Shown here one piece after another: positions 26,490 through 35,797 of a stretch of DNA of 64,000 bases. Each line of letters starts with the position of its first letter. The first letter of the stretch is position 1. Origin of the DNA: UBA6016 sp964568395 (GTDB lineage Bacteria; Campylobacterota; Campylobacteria; Campylobacterales; UBA6016); contig CAZMPN010000009.1 of the NCBI GenBank assembly GCA_964568395.1, positions 1-64,000 of the forward strand, read 5' to 3'. The translations under genes were made by a program, and so were the position numbers. The notes under the pieces are model-generated. The model saw nothing but the letters and a program-made list of their open reading frames with translations. It searched no databases and was not told the DNA's origin.

Positions 26490-28205
26490 CTCAAGCAAAA
26501 GGCGTATCGTAAAGGTTGCGCCGTTTTGCTCGTTATTTGTCGCCGATATTTCGCCGTTATGATGCTTCTCTATGATTTGCTTTGCCATATATAGGCCTAT
26601 TCCGACGCCTTGAGATTGGTGCTTTGTGGAGATGTACGGGTCGAATATCTTGTCTATCAGATTGTCCGCTATTCCTCCGCCGTTGTCGGCGACCTCTATA
26701 TATAGCTGCTCGCCTTCGGATCTGACCGTTATTGTTATGACGCCTTCTTTTACGTCGTTGCCTACGATGGCGTCCCTTGCGTTTAGAAGCAGATTCAGTA
26801 TCGTCTGTTCAAAATCGTTTTTGTAGCCGAAAATATCATGTTTGCCTTCATAGCGCTTCTCTATTTTGATGCTAATCTCCGCAAACGGGGCCTCTACAAG
26901 CTCTATGGAGGAGTCTATCGCCGTCTCTACCCTAAACAGCTCCTTTTCTTTATTAGGCAAGAAGAAGTTTCTGAACGCGTCTATCGTTTTGGACATGGAG
27001 TATATCAGCTCCATCCCTTTTTTGTTGCAATGCTCCATATCTTCTTCGGTCAGTTCGCCGCGCTTATAGTCGTAGTATGCGCTTTGCATGATGATGCCTA
27101 CGGCGTTGAGCGGTTGCCTCCACTGATGCGCTATCAGGCTTACGAGCTCTCCTAAGGCCGCATTTTTAGACTGTTGGAACAAGAGCTGCTCTTTTTGTCT
27201 GTTTTTTTCGATTTCTTCTTGTACTCTTTGTTCGAGTTCCCTGTTCATCTCTTTTAGCTTGGCCCTGCTTTTGAAGGCGTCGTTTATCGCCCTTGAGATA
27301 TTGCCGTATTCGTTTCTTTTGTGCAGATATTCCCTTATAGGTTCTATGTTTCTTTGCTTGATAGCCCTTGTTATGTTGATTAGCGGCAGGGTAAAGTATT
27401 TAGACATCAAAAATATGAAAGCCGTAATAATCACGGCTATATGAACCAAGGCTAGCTTTATCGTATCCTTTGCGTACTCGTCCACCGCTTTTAGGACGTC
27501 GTTTTCTATGAATATATGAAGCTCGGCTATCTGCTTGCCGTTGATGTCTTTTAGGGGGATATGTTTGTTTATGCCGTAGTAGGACTCTTCTTTGTCGTTT
27601 GGTTTATTATCTTCGACGGAGATTTTTACATGGCCTAGTTTTTCGAGCTCATCGATGTATTTTGCGTCCCAATGCTTTGCGACGAGGAAGTAGCCGTACG
27701 GTTTTTCGCTTTTTGACTTTTGGGTGGAGTGTTGGATAGGGGAGCCGAAAAGCTCTACTATGCCGTCTTTCGTCTTCGCGTAGAAATGTATCTCGGATGG
27801 CTCGTTTATCTTTAGGCTCTCTTTGTCCACTATCTTATAGATATCGCCCAAAAACATTTTGTCTATAGAGGAGTAGATTACGGTTTTATTGGCGTCTAGC
27901 ACATATACGCCGTTGGAGCCGAACTCATCCAGACTCCCGTCTAGATTGTCTTTCGCCCAGCGCGCGTCTTTTGTGCCGACGTATTTGACGAGGTCGTTCC
28001 AGTATGCGTAGTCGTTGGCTTGTTTTCTATATACGCCGGATTTTAAAGCCAAAAGCTTCTCCACCCTAAGCGCGGCCTGCTCGCCTTTTTCTACCGCCGC
28101 CGCGTTTGCTTCGCTTTTTTGGAAGAGCCATAAAGTGGCAAACGACGAAAGCGACAGCACGCATACCGCAATGGTTAGTAGGGCGAACTTCCATTTTGCG
28201 TTCAC
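26472..28205 (-). CDS. Orphan sensor histidine kinase with CHASE4 domain
   Basis: 577 residues from a GTG start preceded by AGGATAGAG. TM1 (~8-27); a periplasmic CHASE4 domain with YRKQANDYAYWNDLVKYV and SNGVYVLDANKTVIYSS; TM2 (~245-265); a HAMP region; HisKA of the HQWRQPLNA class (His360); and a HATPase with LLNARDAI, DNGGGIAD and GVGIGLYMAKQI. No response regulator is adjacent. It lies 84 bp downstream of btuC on the same strand and could be read through from the cobalamin operon, though a B12-related role is only a possibility. Confidence 0.83.
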   Translation of the reverse strand: MNAKWKFALLTIAVCVLSLSSFATLWLFQKSEANAAAVEKGEQAALRVEKLLALKSGVYRKQANDYAYWNDLVKYVGTKDARWAKDNLDGSLDEFGSNGVYVLDANKTVIYSSIDKMFLGDIYKIVDKESLKINEPSEIHFYAKTKDGIVELFGSPIQHSTQKSKSEKPYGYFLVAKHWDAKYIDELEKLGHVKISVEDNKPNDKEESYYGINKHIPLKDINGKQIAELHIFIENDVLKAVDEYAKDTIKLALVHIAVIITAFIFLMSKYFTLPLINITRAIKQRNIEPIREYLHKRNEYGNISRAINDAFKSRAKLKEMNRELEQRVQEEIEKNRQKEQLLFQQSKNAALGELVSLIAHQWRQPLNAVGIIMQSAYYDYKRGELTEEDMEHCNKKGMELIYSMSKTIDAFRNFFLPNKEKELFRVETAIDSSIELVEAPFAEISIKIEKRYEGKHDIFGYKNDFEQTILNLLLNARDAIVGNDVKEGVITITVRSEGEQLYIEVADNGGGIADNLIDKIFDPYISTKHQSQGVGIGLYMAKQIIEKHHNGEISATNNEQNGATFTIRLLLELGTKE

Positions 28206-28289
28206 TGGCTCTATCCTGCTTTCGAATTTCTTATAAGTGGCTTTTTCGTAATTTTATCCCAAAAGCCTGAAATATAAAACCATTTTTTT

Positions 28290-29267
28290 CTATTTTTTGC
28301 CTCTTGATAGAATCAAATATATAAAAAACGGAGCGCCCAAAAACGCCGTCACTACGCCTATCGGAATTTCCGATTCGAAGCCCGAGGTTCGCGATAGAAT
28401 ATCGCAAAACAGCAAGAACGCGCCGCCGCCGACAAATGAGCCAAAAACGAGTGTGTGGGACGGGCGTAAAAAAAGTTTTTTCAGAAGATGCGGCACCACA
28501 AGGCCGACAAAACCTATAGGGCCTGCGATGCTTACGACCGAGCCTACGGCCAAAGAGACGAATAGCAGCAGTAGCAGCGTCACTTTTTTGGTGTCTACCC
28601 CTTTTAGCTTCGCGTTTTCCTCGCATACCCCCATCAGTCTTAGCTCGGGCGTGAAATAAAGAGCGGCAAAAAGAAGCGAGACGGCGAATAGGGCCACGGG
28701 CGTCAGCTCCAAGAAACCGGTCGTGCCTAGATTCCCGAGGGTAAAGCGGATGATGGAGTGCGCCTGAAGTATGCTGCCGGAATAGTATATTACGAGCAAG
28801 ATGGCGGTATATAGATGCGACAGCGCTACGCCAAGAAGCAGCAAGTTCTGGCTTGAGGAAGCCGATCGATTCGAGAAAAGTAGAAGCAAAGCCACCGTCG
28901 CGATAGAAGCCGCGAATGCAAAGAGCGTTATGAGCGAAAATCCGAAAAAGGATACGCCAAATCCGATATAGATGGCTATAGCCGCCCCAAGCGTGGCCCC
29001 GCTGGATACCCCAAGAGTAAAAGGGGTCATTAGCGGATTTCTGAAAAGCGTCTGAAACAAAAGGCCGGACAGGGCAAGCGTTCCGCCTGCGAAAAAAGCA
29101 AGCACGGCTCTTGGCGCCCTAATCTCCCAAAATATCAAAGCGTCCGCGCTGGCGGTATCGAATATGTTTTCGTAAGATATGGAGGCTATCCCTACGAACG
29201 GAGACGCGGCAAGCACGATAAGCGCCGACAGCGTAAGCAATATATTATATTTTCGCATAGTTTGCAT
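28290..29267 (-). CDS. btuC: BtuC/FecCD-type ABC transporter permease (cobalamin uptake)
   Basis: A 325-residue FecCD-family permease with about ten membrane segments. Family motifs include REIRAPRAVLAFFAGGTLALSG in slightly altered form (WEIRAPRAVLAFFAGG), LFRNPLMTPFTLGVSSGA and the cytoplasmic coupling region GPIGFVGLVVPHLLK. Iron-siderophore permeases share the family; assignment to vitamin B12 rests on location as the last gene of the cob operon with btuF and btuD. Two nearby ATG codons (29267, 29258) are possible starts; the Shine-Dalgarno is not ideally spaced for either. Confidence 0.83.
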   Translation of the reverse strand: MQTMRKYNILLTLSALIVLAASPFVGIASISYENIFDTASADALIFWEIRAPRAVLAFFAGGTLALSGLLFQTLFRNPLMTPFTLGVSSGATLGAAIAIYIGFGVSFFGFSLITLFAFAASIATVALLLLFSNRSASSSQNLLLLGVALSHLYTAILLVIYYSGSILQAHSIIRFTLGNLGTTGFLELTPVALFAVSLLFAALYFTPELRLMGVCEENAKLKGVDTKKVTLLLLLFVSLAVGSVVSIAGPIGFVGLVVPHLLKKLFLRPSHTLVFGSFVGGGAFLLFCDILSRTSGFESEIPIGVVTAFLGAPFFIYLILSRGKK

Positions 29268-30000
29268 ACACTCCGTCGGCTCTTTTTAGTATCCGCTCGC
29301 CAAAGCGTCTTGCGAGGGATGGTTCGCCGAAAAACTCATCGGAGTCGCCGAAAAAATCTATTTCCCCGGATTTTAGATACAAAACGTCGAAACCGAGTGA
29401 AAAGGCAAAGTGCAGGTCGTGCGTGATTACTATCTTGTTTTTGAAGACGGCGCCGCAAGACAGCGCGTCAAAAAGCGTTTGAGACCTTTCGATGTCTATG
29501 TTCGCTATCGGCTCGTCGAATATCGTGATCGCGCTGTTTTGGATTACGGCCTGCATAATCATCGCAAGCTGCTTTTCGCCGCTGCTTAGCAGAGATAGCC
29601 TATGGTTTGCGAGTTCGTCCATACGGAATTTGCGCATAACAAAGAGAGCCTCGTCCGTCTCCTCTTTGGAGTACGGCTCGAACTTTTGTTTATAGGCAAA
29701 TCTACCCATCAGTAGATACTCCAAAAGCGTAGTCTCCTCGTCGTATACGTTTAGTTTCGGGGCTACGTAGTTTATCAGCTTGGAGCGCTCCTTGTTTTGT
29801 AGCTTGGATAGCTCCTCTCCAAAAACCAAAATACCGCCTTTCGTTTTTATAAGGCCGCACAGCAGTTTTGCCAGCGTGCTTTTGCCGGCGCCGTTTTCCC
29901 CTAGAATGACCAGATTTTGCCCCTCTCCTAGGCGAAATGAGATGTTTTTTAGTATCTCCCGGTCTTGGTATCCGAAATTCAGATTAGCGCACTTTAGCAT
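29245..30000 (-). CDS. btuD: BtuD-type ABC transporter ATP-binding protein
   Basis: 251 residues with Walker A GENGAGKST, signature LLSSGEKQLAMIMQAVI (variant LSSGEKQ), Walker B ITIFDEPIANID and the switch His in ITHDLHF. It powers uptake through the adjoining BtuC permease. GGAG lies just before the ATG; the gene overlaps btuF by 17 bases and btuC by 23 bases. FecE/FhuC-like iron transport ATPases are the closest alternative, disfavoured by the operon. Confidence 0.85.
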   Translation of the reverse strand: MLKCANLNFGYQDREILKNISFRLGEGQNLVILGENGAGKSTLAKLLCGLIKTKGGILVFGEELSKLQNKERSKLINYVAPKLNVYDEETTLLEYLLMGRFAYKQKFEPYSKEETDEALFVMRKFRMDELANHRLSLLSSGEKQLAMIMQAVIQNSAITIFDEPIANIDIERSQTLFDALSCGAVFKNKIVITHDLHFAFSLGFDVLYLKSGEIDFFGDSDEFFGEPSLARRFGERILKRADGVYANYAKI

Positions 30001-30817
30001 GGTGCTCCTCCGCTATTTTCCTCAAATCGTCCAAGAAGAGCGTCAAGCGATCGGACGGTATCGACACGTAGTCGCCGTCAAGCACGAATATGGAACCGCT
30101 TTTTGCCGCCTTGATAGGCAGCGCGCTCCATGCGGCTTTGATCTGGGAGGCTGTGATGTTTTTTTCTTTGGTGTAAGGGAACAACACTACGACTATATCG
30201 GGATTCGAGGCTATGATACCCTCCATTCCGATGACCGGCTGTCCGCTCCTGTCTTTTCTTATCGCGTTTTCAAACCCGGTCTTGGCGATTAGCTCGGCAA
30301 AATAGAGATTGTTTCCGGCGACGTATATGTTTTTGGATAGGTCTATGTTGTTGCCGAATACTACCAGCATCTTTTGGTTTGTCCGCGGCAGTTTGGACAG
30401 CTTTTGCAGCCCGGCGTCTATCTTGGCGTTTATGGCCGCCCCCTCTTTGTGTTTGCCTAGCCTTGCCGCTATTTTGCTTACGGCGTCCTTTATGCTTCCG
30501 ACGGAGTCTATGCGTATCGCGAGCGTTTTGATTCCCAGTTTTTCCAGTTTTCTATTCGTCTCTTCGCCGCTAGCCTCGCTGATAACGAGGGTAGGGCGTA
30601 GGGCCGCTATTTTTTCTATCGATGCGTCGTGGTATCCGCCGATTCTCGGTATAGCTTTCGCGCTCTCCGGGTAGTTGGCGTATTTGGTCGTGCCGACTAC
30701 GTTTTTGCCCTCTCCAAGCGCAAATACTATCTCGTTTACGGCCGGAGAGAGCGTAACTATGCGTTCGCTTCCAAACAGATAGGTAGCAAGCAGTAGAAAA
30801 AACGCAAAAATCCTCAC
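29984..30817 (-). CDS. btuF: BtuF-type periplasmic cobalamin/cobamide-binding protein
   Basis: 277 residues. A signal peptide (MRIFAFFLLLATYLFGSE) is followed by a class III helical-backbone binding protein: RIVTLSPAVNEIVFALGEG, then a second lobe with MEGIIASNPDIVVVLFPY. It would deliver B12 or its precursors from BtuB to BtuCD. The GTG start overlaps the cobC stop (GTGA). Iron-complex binding proteins share the fold; context supports the corrinoid role. Confidence 0.83.
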   Translation of the reverse strand: MRIFAFFLLLATYLFGSERIVTLSPAVNEIVFALGEGKNVVGTTKYANYPESAKAIPRIGGYHDASIEKIAALRPTLVISEASGEETNRKLEKLGIKTLAIRIDSVGSIKDAVSKIAARLGKHKEGAAINAKIDAGLQKLSKLPRTNQKMLVVFGNNIDLSKNIYVAGNNLYFAELIAKTGFENAIRKDRSGQPVIGMEGIIASNPDIVVVLFPYTKEKNITASQIKAAWSALPIKAAKSGSIFVLDGDYVSIPSDRLTLFLDDLRKIAEEHHAKVR

Positions 30818-31350
30818 CCAAAATCCTCTATTATCGTGATACCGGCGTATGGAATATCAATTCCGAACGCCTCTTCCAGTGTCAGCTCTTTTTCCGTCAT
30901 CAAAAGCGTTTTTATTACGCCTCCATGCGTTATCACTAGCGTATTTTTAAACGGCCTCCGTCTTAGCTCGTCGAAAAAAGAGTTTATTCTTCTTGAGAAT
31001 TCGTCAAGGCTCTCGCCTCCTACGGCGTCTATGAACTGCCCGAAATTCTCGTATTTGATGCCAAACTCGGCGCAAATATCGTCGTACTTCATTCCTTCGG
31101 CTCTTCCCCACGACTTCTCTCTTAGCCTCTCGTCGTAGACTATATTTTCCAATCCGAGCGGTTTCGCGCTATCCACGCACCTCGTCAGGTCGGAGCAGTA
31201 GACGGCGTCAAAGGATATATTCCGAATGGCGTCCGCGGCTTTGGCGGCTTGTTCCTTTCCATATCGGCTAAGGGGTATGTCTATATGTCCGTTGTAGCAT
31301 CCCGCATACCGCTCGTCCACGCTCGCATGTCTCATCAAAAAAAGCCTCAA
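30814..31350 (-). CDS. cobC: Alpha-ribazole-5'-phosphate phosphatase, CobC type (histidine phosphatase superfamily)
   Basis: 178 residues from TTG at 31350; the reading frame stays open to 31380. The shorter start is chosen because it overlaps the cobS stop as TTGA and places RLFLMRHAS at the extreme N-terminus, as in the family. The phosphohistidine motif is LMRHAS; the second catalytic His lies in VITHGGVIKT. It removes the 5'-phosphate from alpha-ribazole phosphate or adenosylcobalamin phosphate in the last step of nucleotide-loop assembly. Phosphoglycerate-mutase-like activity is excluded only by context. Confidence 0.8.
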   Translation of the reverse strand: MRLFLMRHASVDERYAGCYNGHIDIPLSRYGKEQAAKAADAIRNISFDAVYCSDLTRCVDSAKPLGLENIVYDERLREKSWGRAEGMKYDDICAEFGIKYENFGQFIDAVGGESLDEFSRRINSFFDELRRRPFKNTLVITHGGVIKTLLMTEKELTLEEAFGIDIPYAGITIIEDFG

Positions 31351-32084
31351 AGCGTACCCCAACCAATCACTACGGCGCAAAGAAGCACGAGCTCCGTCGA
31401 CTCGATGACGAAGCCGTACATATCTCCGCTAAGACCGCCGAACCGTCTATTCAAAAAACCTCCGATAGCAAGCGAGACAACGACAGTAAGCGCAAAAAAC
31501 CAAAAAAACCGTGCGTCTATTAGCCAAACGGCTGCGCCTACAAGCAGGGCGGAGTAGACAAAAAGCGGCGTCGTAAACTCTTTTTTTGCCGCATATCCCA
31601 TGCCGGACTGGCGTACGTACGGATATGCATATATCGCCAAGCCGCCGCCAAAGCGGGAGAGCATCGGGATAAGCAAAAACAGCCCTATATCCGGAAGGCT
31701 GAAAAACGCCGTAAGCTTCAAAGCCAAAAACAAAAAGCCGTATATGGCGCCCATCGCCCCTATGGCAGGCTCCTTCATCACCTCAAGCGCACGGGAAGCG
31801 GGGGCGAAAAGTCCGTCTATCGTATCGACGAAGCCGTCCAGATGCAGCGCGCCGTAAAGGGCGGCGAAAAGGACAAAGAGGGCGACCCGCAAAAAGCTCT
31901 CAGACAACACGCCGTGAAGCATGGCATATAGGGCGCATATCACGCCGCCAAGAAAAAGCCCGACCGTAGGATAGTACGCCGCCGCTACGCCGTTCATTCC
32001 GGCTCTAAACTCATGCATACGAAACGGTAATATCGTCATCATCGAAAAGGCCAATCTGAGCCCAAGCAGGTGTCTTTTTATCAT
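31347..32084 (-). CDS. cobS: Adenosylcobinamide-GDP ribazoletransferase (cobalamin synthase) CobS
   Basis: 245 residues starting at ATG 32084, which overlaps the cobU stop as ATGA and has GAGG upstream; a start ten codons earlier is possible. An integral membrane protein with about six segments and the family motifs FSMMTILPFR, ALHLDGFVDTIDGLFA (Asp-rich active-site loop) and KEPAIGAMGAI. It joins alpha-ribazole phosphate to adenosylcobinamide-GDP at the membrane. Confidence 0.9.
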   Translation of the reverse strand: MIKRHLLGLRLAFSMMTILPFRMHEFRAGMNGVAAAYYPTVGLFLGGVICALYAMLHGVLSESFLRVALFVLFAALYGALHLDGFVDTIDGLFAPASRALEVMKEPAIGAMGAIYGFLFLALKLTAFFSLPDIGLFLLIPMLSRFGGGLAIYAYPYVRQSGMGYAAKKEFTTPLFVYSALLVGAAVWLIDARFFWFFALTVVVSLAIGGFLNRRFGGLSGDMYGFVIESTELVLLCAVVIGWGTL

Positions 32085-32578
32085 TTCATCCTCAATGCCA
32101 GCCCGGCGGCGCATAGGTATACCTCGTCGCAGGCCGCCGCCACCATCTGTGCGACGCGGCCGCTGATGTCGGCGAAGCGTCTGGCTAGCGGATTGTCCGG
32201 GATTATTCCGCCACCGACCTCGTTAATGACGAATACCGCGTCGTTTTGAAGGGATAGCAGGCGGCGTAGCTCTTCGTATATTTCGTTTTCGCTCTTTTCG
32301 CGGTATAGCATATTGTTTATCCAAAGAGTGAGGCACTCTACGAGCACGGCGCCCTCAAGCCCGCTTAAAGCCTCGCACATATGTAGCGGCTCTTCTACGG
32401 TTATGAACCTGTCGGCTCTTTGGGCTTTATGCCTTAATATTCGCTCTTTCATCTCTTCGTCAAGCGGTTCGGTTGTGGCCAGGTAGTACGGTTTTTTGTT
32501 TGGGGATAGCTCCAGCGCTCTTGCCTCCGCATGCGCGCTTTTGCCGCTCTTTATTCCGCCTATAAACAATACTTTCAT
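32081..32578 (-). CDS. cobU: Adenosylcobinamide kinase / adenosylcobinamide-phosphate guanylyltransferase CobU
   Basis: 165 residues from ATG 32578, which overlaps the cbiB stop (ATGA) and has GGAG eight bases upstream; a longer frame from 32629 would add a non-family N-terminus. P-loop GGIKSGKSAHAE, then HKAQRADRF with the guanylylated-histidine region, VLVECLTLWINN and INEVGGGIIPDNPLARRFAD, are the full CobU signature. It activates adenosylcobinamide to the GDP form for CobS. Confidence 0.92.
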   Translation of the reverse strand: MKVLFIGGIKSGKSAHAEARALELSPNKKPYYLATTEPLDEEMKERILRHKAQRADRFITVEEPLHMCEALSGLEGAVLVECLTLWINNMLYREKSENEIYEELRRLLSLQNDAVFVINEVGGGIIPDNPLARRFADISGRVAQMVAAACDEVYLCAAGLALRMK

Positions 32579-33459
32579 GCCAGGCTCCAGATTGCCAAAA
32601 AGGTTATTATCAAAATATCGAATCTCCATTGCAGGTTTAGCGCGTTCTTGACGTCTTGCCGCGTGATTTCGCCTCTGCCTTCTCCAAAATAGGGCTTATC
32701 CGTTATCTTTCCGTGATACGGCGTAGGCCCGCCGAGCCTTATACCCAGAGCCCCGGCCATCGCCGCTATCGGATATCCGGCGTTTGGGCTTTTGTGTTTG
32801 CCGCCGAATACAAAGGCGCTTTTGACGCTTTTGACGCTTGCCGCCGATAATGCGATAATGAGCGCGGTTATACGGGCGGGAACGAAGTTTGCCGCATCAT
32901 CCAGTCTGGCGGATATTTTACCGAACTTTTCGTATCTATCCGTCCTATATCCAACCATGGAATCCAGCGTATTTATCGCTTTGTAGGCCGCCATGCCGGG
33001 TAGTCCGAAGAGTATCAGATAAAAAAGAGGCGCTATTACACCGTCGCTTATGTTTTCGGCGTAGGTCTCTATGAGCGCTTTGTTGATTTCGCTCTCGTCT
33101 AGCTCTGCGGTATCCCGACTGACCAACATGCTAAGGGCGGCCCTTTTGTCGTTCGCCTCCAGCGCCAAGCGGACGCTGTTAAATAGCATATTGGAGGCTA
33201 TGAACATAGAAGAGACAACGGCGGTAAGGGTTAGCGAAAAAGCGTACGGCAGGCTATCTAGCGCCGCCTGTATTCCAAGCGAGATGGAGACGCAAAGCGC
33301 CACTAGCGACACGGCCAGTATTCCGCCCATGAGAACGCCGTCTTTGTAAAATCTTCGCTCAAACCACGATATATACGCTCCCATGAGGGCAACAGGATGT
33401 CTAAACGGAAATTCCCCGAAAATCCTGTCGATGATATAGGCGAGCAGAGCGGTCAACAA
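32575..33459 (-). CDS. cbiB: Adenosylcobinamide-phosphate synthase CbiB/CobD
   Basis: A 294-residue membrane protein starting at a TTG that overlaps the cbiP end by 7 bases, with GAGG upstream. Family motifs are FPFRHPVALMGAYISW, AETYAENISDGVIAPLFY and GLPGMAAYKAINTLDSMVGY. It attaches (R)-1-amino-2-propanol O-2-phosphate, the product of the neighbouring CobD decarboxylase, to adenosylcobyric acid. Confidence 0.92.
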   Translation of the reverse strand: MLTALLAYIIDRIFGEFPFRHPVALMGAYISWFERRFYKDGVLMGGILAVSLVALCVSISLGIQAALDSLPYAFSLTLTAVVSSMFIASNMLFNSVRLALEANDKRAALSMLVSRDTAELDESEINKALIETYAENISDGVIAPLFYLILFGLPGMAAYKAINTLDSMVGYRTDRYEKFGKISARLDDAANFVPARITALIIALSAASVKSVKSAFVFGGKHKSPNAGYPIAAMAGALGIRLGGPTPYHGKITDKPYFGEGRGEITRQDVKNALNLQWRFDILIITFLAIWSLA

Positions 33460-34841
33460 GATATGGCCTCTATGATTTTGTCTACGTCGATAGACTGGGC
33501 TACGCTATTTTTTAATCTCTCAAGTTCTTGTTTACGATATTCGCCGTAGTCGTACCCTCTGTAGTCAGCTCTTATCCTTCGCAAAAAACCGGTACGGAAC
33601 GAGTCGTTGTGGAATAGGCCGTGGATATGCGTGCCGAATATCTTTTCGTCTTCAAAAAACAGCGGATGCTCTTCGCTCTTGCCGCAGTGTATCTCGTAGC
33701 CCTCTACGCTCTCGCCGCAATATTCGTAGCTTCCTTTGAAAAGCGTTTTGTTTTTTTCGAATACGACGTCGCTATCTATCCAGCCAAAACCTTCCTCTTT
33801 CTCTCCAGGTCGGTTCTCCGCGCCGTGCTCGTCGATCAGGTTTTTGAACATCATCTGGTAGCCTCCGCATACTCCCGCTTTAAGACCCCCAAAACGCTGA
33901 AGTTCGCCGTATAATCTGGATGATTTTAGCCATCTAAGATCGTTTATCGTGGCCTTGGTGCCGGGCAGTATCACCATGTCGTAAACGCTCAGCGGCAAAT
34001 ACGAATCGACAAACTCTACGCAAAGCTCCTTGTCCGCGATGAGCGGCTCGAAATCGGTAAAGTTGGCTATATGCGGATATTTGATGATCGCCACTTTGAT
34101 GTCGCCGCGATTTTTTGCGTAGCCATCTATCGACAGCGCATCTTCGTATCCTAGGGTAAAATGGATATGCGGCACGACGCCAAGTACCGTGATGCCGAAC
34201 TCCTCTTCTATTATCCGCCTACCCTCGTCAAATAGCGTAATATCTCCCCTGAATTTGTTGACGACGACGCCTATGACGTTTTTTTTGAGATTTTCAGGGA
34301 GTAGGGCGTATGTGCCGTATATAGAGGCGAATACGCCGCCCCTTTCTATGTCGGCTACGAGTATTATCTTGTTGCCAAACTCCGACGCCGTAAAGACGTT
34401 CGAGAGGTCTTTTTGCGCCAGGTTCAGCTCTACCGGGGAGCCCGCGCCTTCGCATACCACGACGTCGTAGCGTTCGTTTAGGTAAAGAAGCGCTTCTTTT
34501 GCGACCGGTTTTAGGTTTTCTATGTTTTTGAAATACTCCCTTGCGTCTTGCGCCCCGACGGCCTTGCCTTTTATTATTACCTGGCTCTTGTTGTCTTTTT
34601 GCGGTTTTAGCAGTATCGGATTGAAATGGTAGCTGGTGGCTAGACCGAGAGCCTCGGCCTGTATGTACTGGGCTACGCCTATCTCGCCTCCGTCGTCCGT
34701 TACGCATGCGTTGTTGGACATGTTCTGCGCCTTAAACGGGGCTACCGAAAAGCCTCTCTCTTTTAGAATCAGGCATAGCGCCAAGGATATAGTGCTTTTG
34801 CCGGCGTCGCTAGAGGTGCCGAAAACGCTTATATTTCGCAC
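33453..34841 (-). CDS. cbiP: Cobyric acid synthase CbiP/CobQ
   Basis: 462 residues from a GTG. An N-terminal ATP-dependent synthetase domain has GTSSDAGKSTISLALC and PFKAQNMSNNA; the C-terminal class I glutamine amidotransferase domain has the nucleophile in GVCGGYQMMF and a catalytic His in IHGLFHND. It amidates adenosylcobyrinic acid a,c-diamide to adenosylcobyric acid. It overlaps the upstream cobD by 13 bases. Its presence without corrin-ring genes here means earlier steps, if present, lie elsewhere. Confidence 0.92.
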   Translation of the reverse strand: MRNISVFGTSSDAGKSTISLALCLILKERGFSVAPFKAQNMSNNACVTDDGGEIGVAQYIQAEALGLATSYHFNPILLKPQKDNKSQVIIKGKAVGAQDAREYFKNIENLKPVAKEALLYLNERYDVVVCEGAGSPVELNLAQKDLSNVFTASEFGNKIILVADIERGGVFASIYGTYALLPENLKKNVIGVVVNKFRGDITLFDEGRRIIEEEFGITVLGVVPHIHFTLGYEDALSIDGYAKNRGDIKVAIIKYPHIANFTDFEPLIADKELCVEFVDSYLPLSVYDMVILPGTKATINDLRWLKSSRLYGELQRFGGLKAGVCGGYQMMFKNLIDEHGAENRPGEKEEGFGWIDSDVVFEKNKTLFKGSYEYCGESVEGYEIHCGKSEEHPLFFEDEKIFGTHIHGLFHNDSFRTGFLRRIRADYRGYDYGEYRKQELERLKNSVAQSIDVDKIIEAISC

Positions 34842-35797
34842 AGGGCGGCTCCTAACCTATCGATATGCTCCGCTTCTTTGACGGCAAATCTTACGTATCT
34901 GTCGTCCAGAGTGTCGAAGTTTGCGCAGTTGCGCACGAGTATCTTATGCTTCGCCAGTCGCTCTTGCAGCGTTGGAGCGTTCATCCCTCTTAATTTTGCG
35001 AGCAGGAAGTTGGCTTTGCCTTCGAATACCGTCTCAAAAAGTCCGCTAGCCTCAAGCGAGTTTTTTAGCAGCTCCCTGTTTGCGTCGTTTTGTTCTTTAG
35101 AGCGCGCGTCAAAACTTTTGTCGCTCAGCGCCTGCGTCATGTAGTGCGCGTCAAAGGAGGAGAGTTTCCAGAGCGGCTCTTTTTGTTTTAGCTTTTCGAT
35201 GTTCGAACGGCTTGCGGCTATGAAGCCGACACGTACGCCGGCCGCACCGTAGTATTTAGTAAGAGACTTTATGACGTATAGATTTTTGTTTTGCACAGCT
35301 TCTGTCATTAATGATTTGCCGTCCGTAAAATCAAGAAACGACTCGTCCACGATAGTTTGTCCGTGCGGCGTTATGTCGTATAGCGCGCCGTCTGGAGTCG
35401 ACGGGTTGACGGATACCGATAATGCATCTCTCGGGTCGCCCGTATACTCCAAATTTGCGCCGATAAGCTTCGCTGCTTTTTTATACTCCGAGTAAATCGG
35501 GGCTTGCAATATCACGTTTTTTGGCCGCAGATGGGCAAAGAGCGAAAATATGGCGGCGCTCGCCCCGTTGTAAAGCTCTATGTTTTTGCAATCTATACCG
35601 TATCTGTCGCTTATCGCGGCTTTTAGCCTTGCGTACCCATCGCTCTCATAAGGATATAGAAAACCGAAATCCTCCGGCATCCGTATATACGGTTTTACGA
35701 AGTTGATATTTGACGAGAAGTCTATTATTTCGTCCATTTTGGCTCCGATGGATTTGGCAAACCAAGCCACGTTTGCGCCGTGTTCAAACTCTTGCAT
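34829..35797 (-). CDS. cobD: CobD-type L-threonine-O-3-phosphate decarboxylase (PLP)
   Basis: A 322-residue fold-type I aminotransferase homologue. EHGANVAWFAKSIG and DFSSNINF open it as in CobD/CobC; YNGASAAIF binds PLP phosphate, VDESFLDF precedes the cofactor, and IKSLTKYYGAAGVRVGF contains the PLP lysine. It would make aminopropanol phosphate for CbiB. Relatives decarboxylate serine phosphate for norcobamides, so the substrate is not settled by sequence. The ATG overlaps the preceding stop by one base (TGATG). Confidence 0.85.
   Translation of the reverse strand: MQEFEHGANVAWFAKSIGAKMDEIIDFSSNINFVKPYIRMPEDFGFLYPYESDGYARLKAAISDRYGIDCKNIELYNGASAAIFSLFAHLRPKNVILQAPIYSEYKKAAKLIGANLEYTGDPRDALSVSVNPSTPDGALYDITPHGQTIVDESFLDFTDGKSLMTEAVQNKNLYVIKSLTKYYGAAGVRVGFIAASRSNIEKLKQKEPLWKLSSFDAHYMTQALSDKSFDARSKEQNDANRELLKNSLEASGLFETVFEGKANFLLAKLRGMNAPTLQERLAKHKILVRNCANFDTLDDRYVRFAVKEAEHIDRLGAALCEI

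Noticed and set aside
28231..28626. A 131-codon Arg-rich frame overlapping the btuC end
   Set aside because: It is a shadow frame of btuC with no protein-like features.
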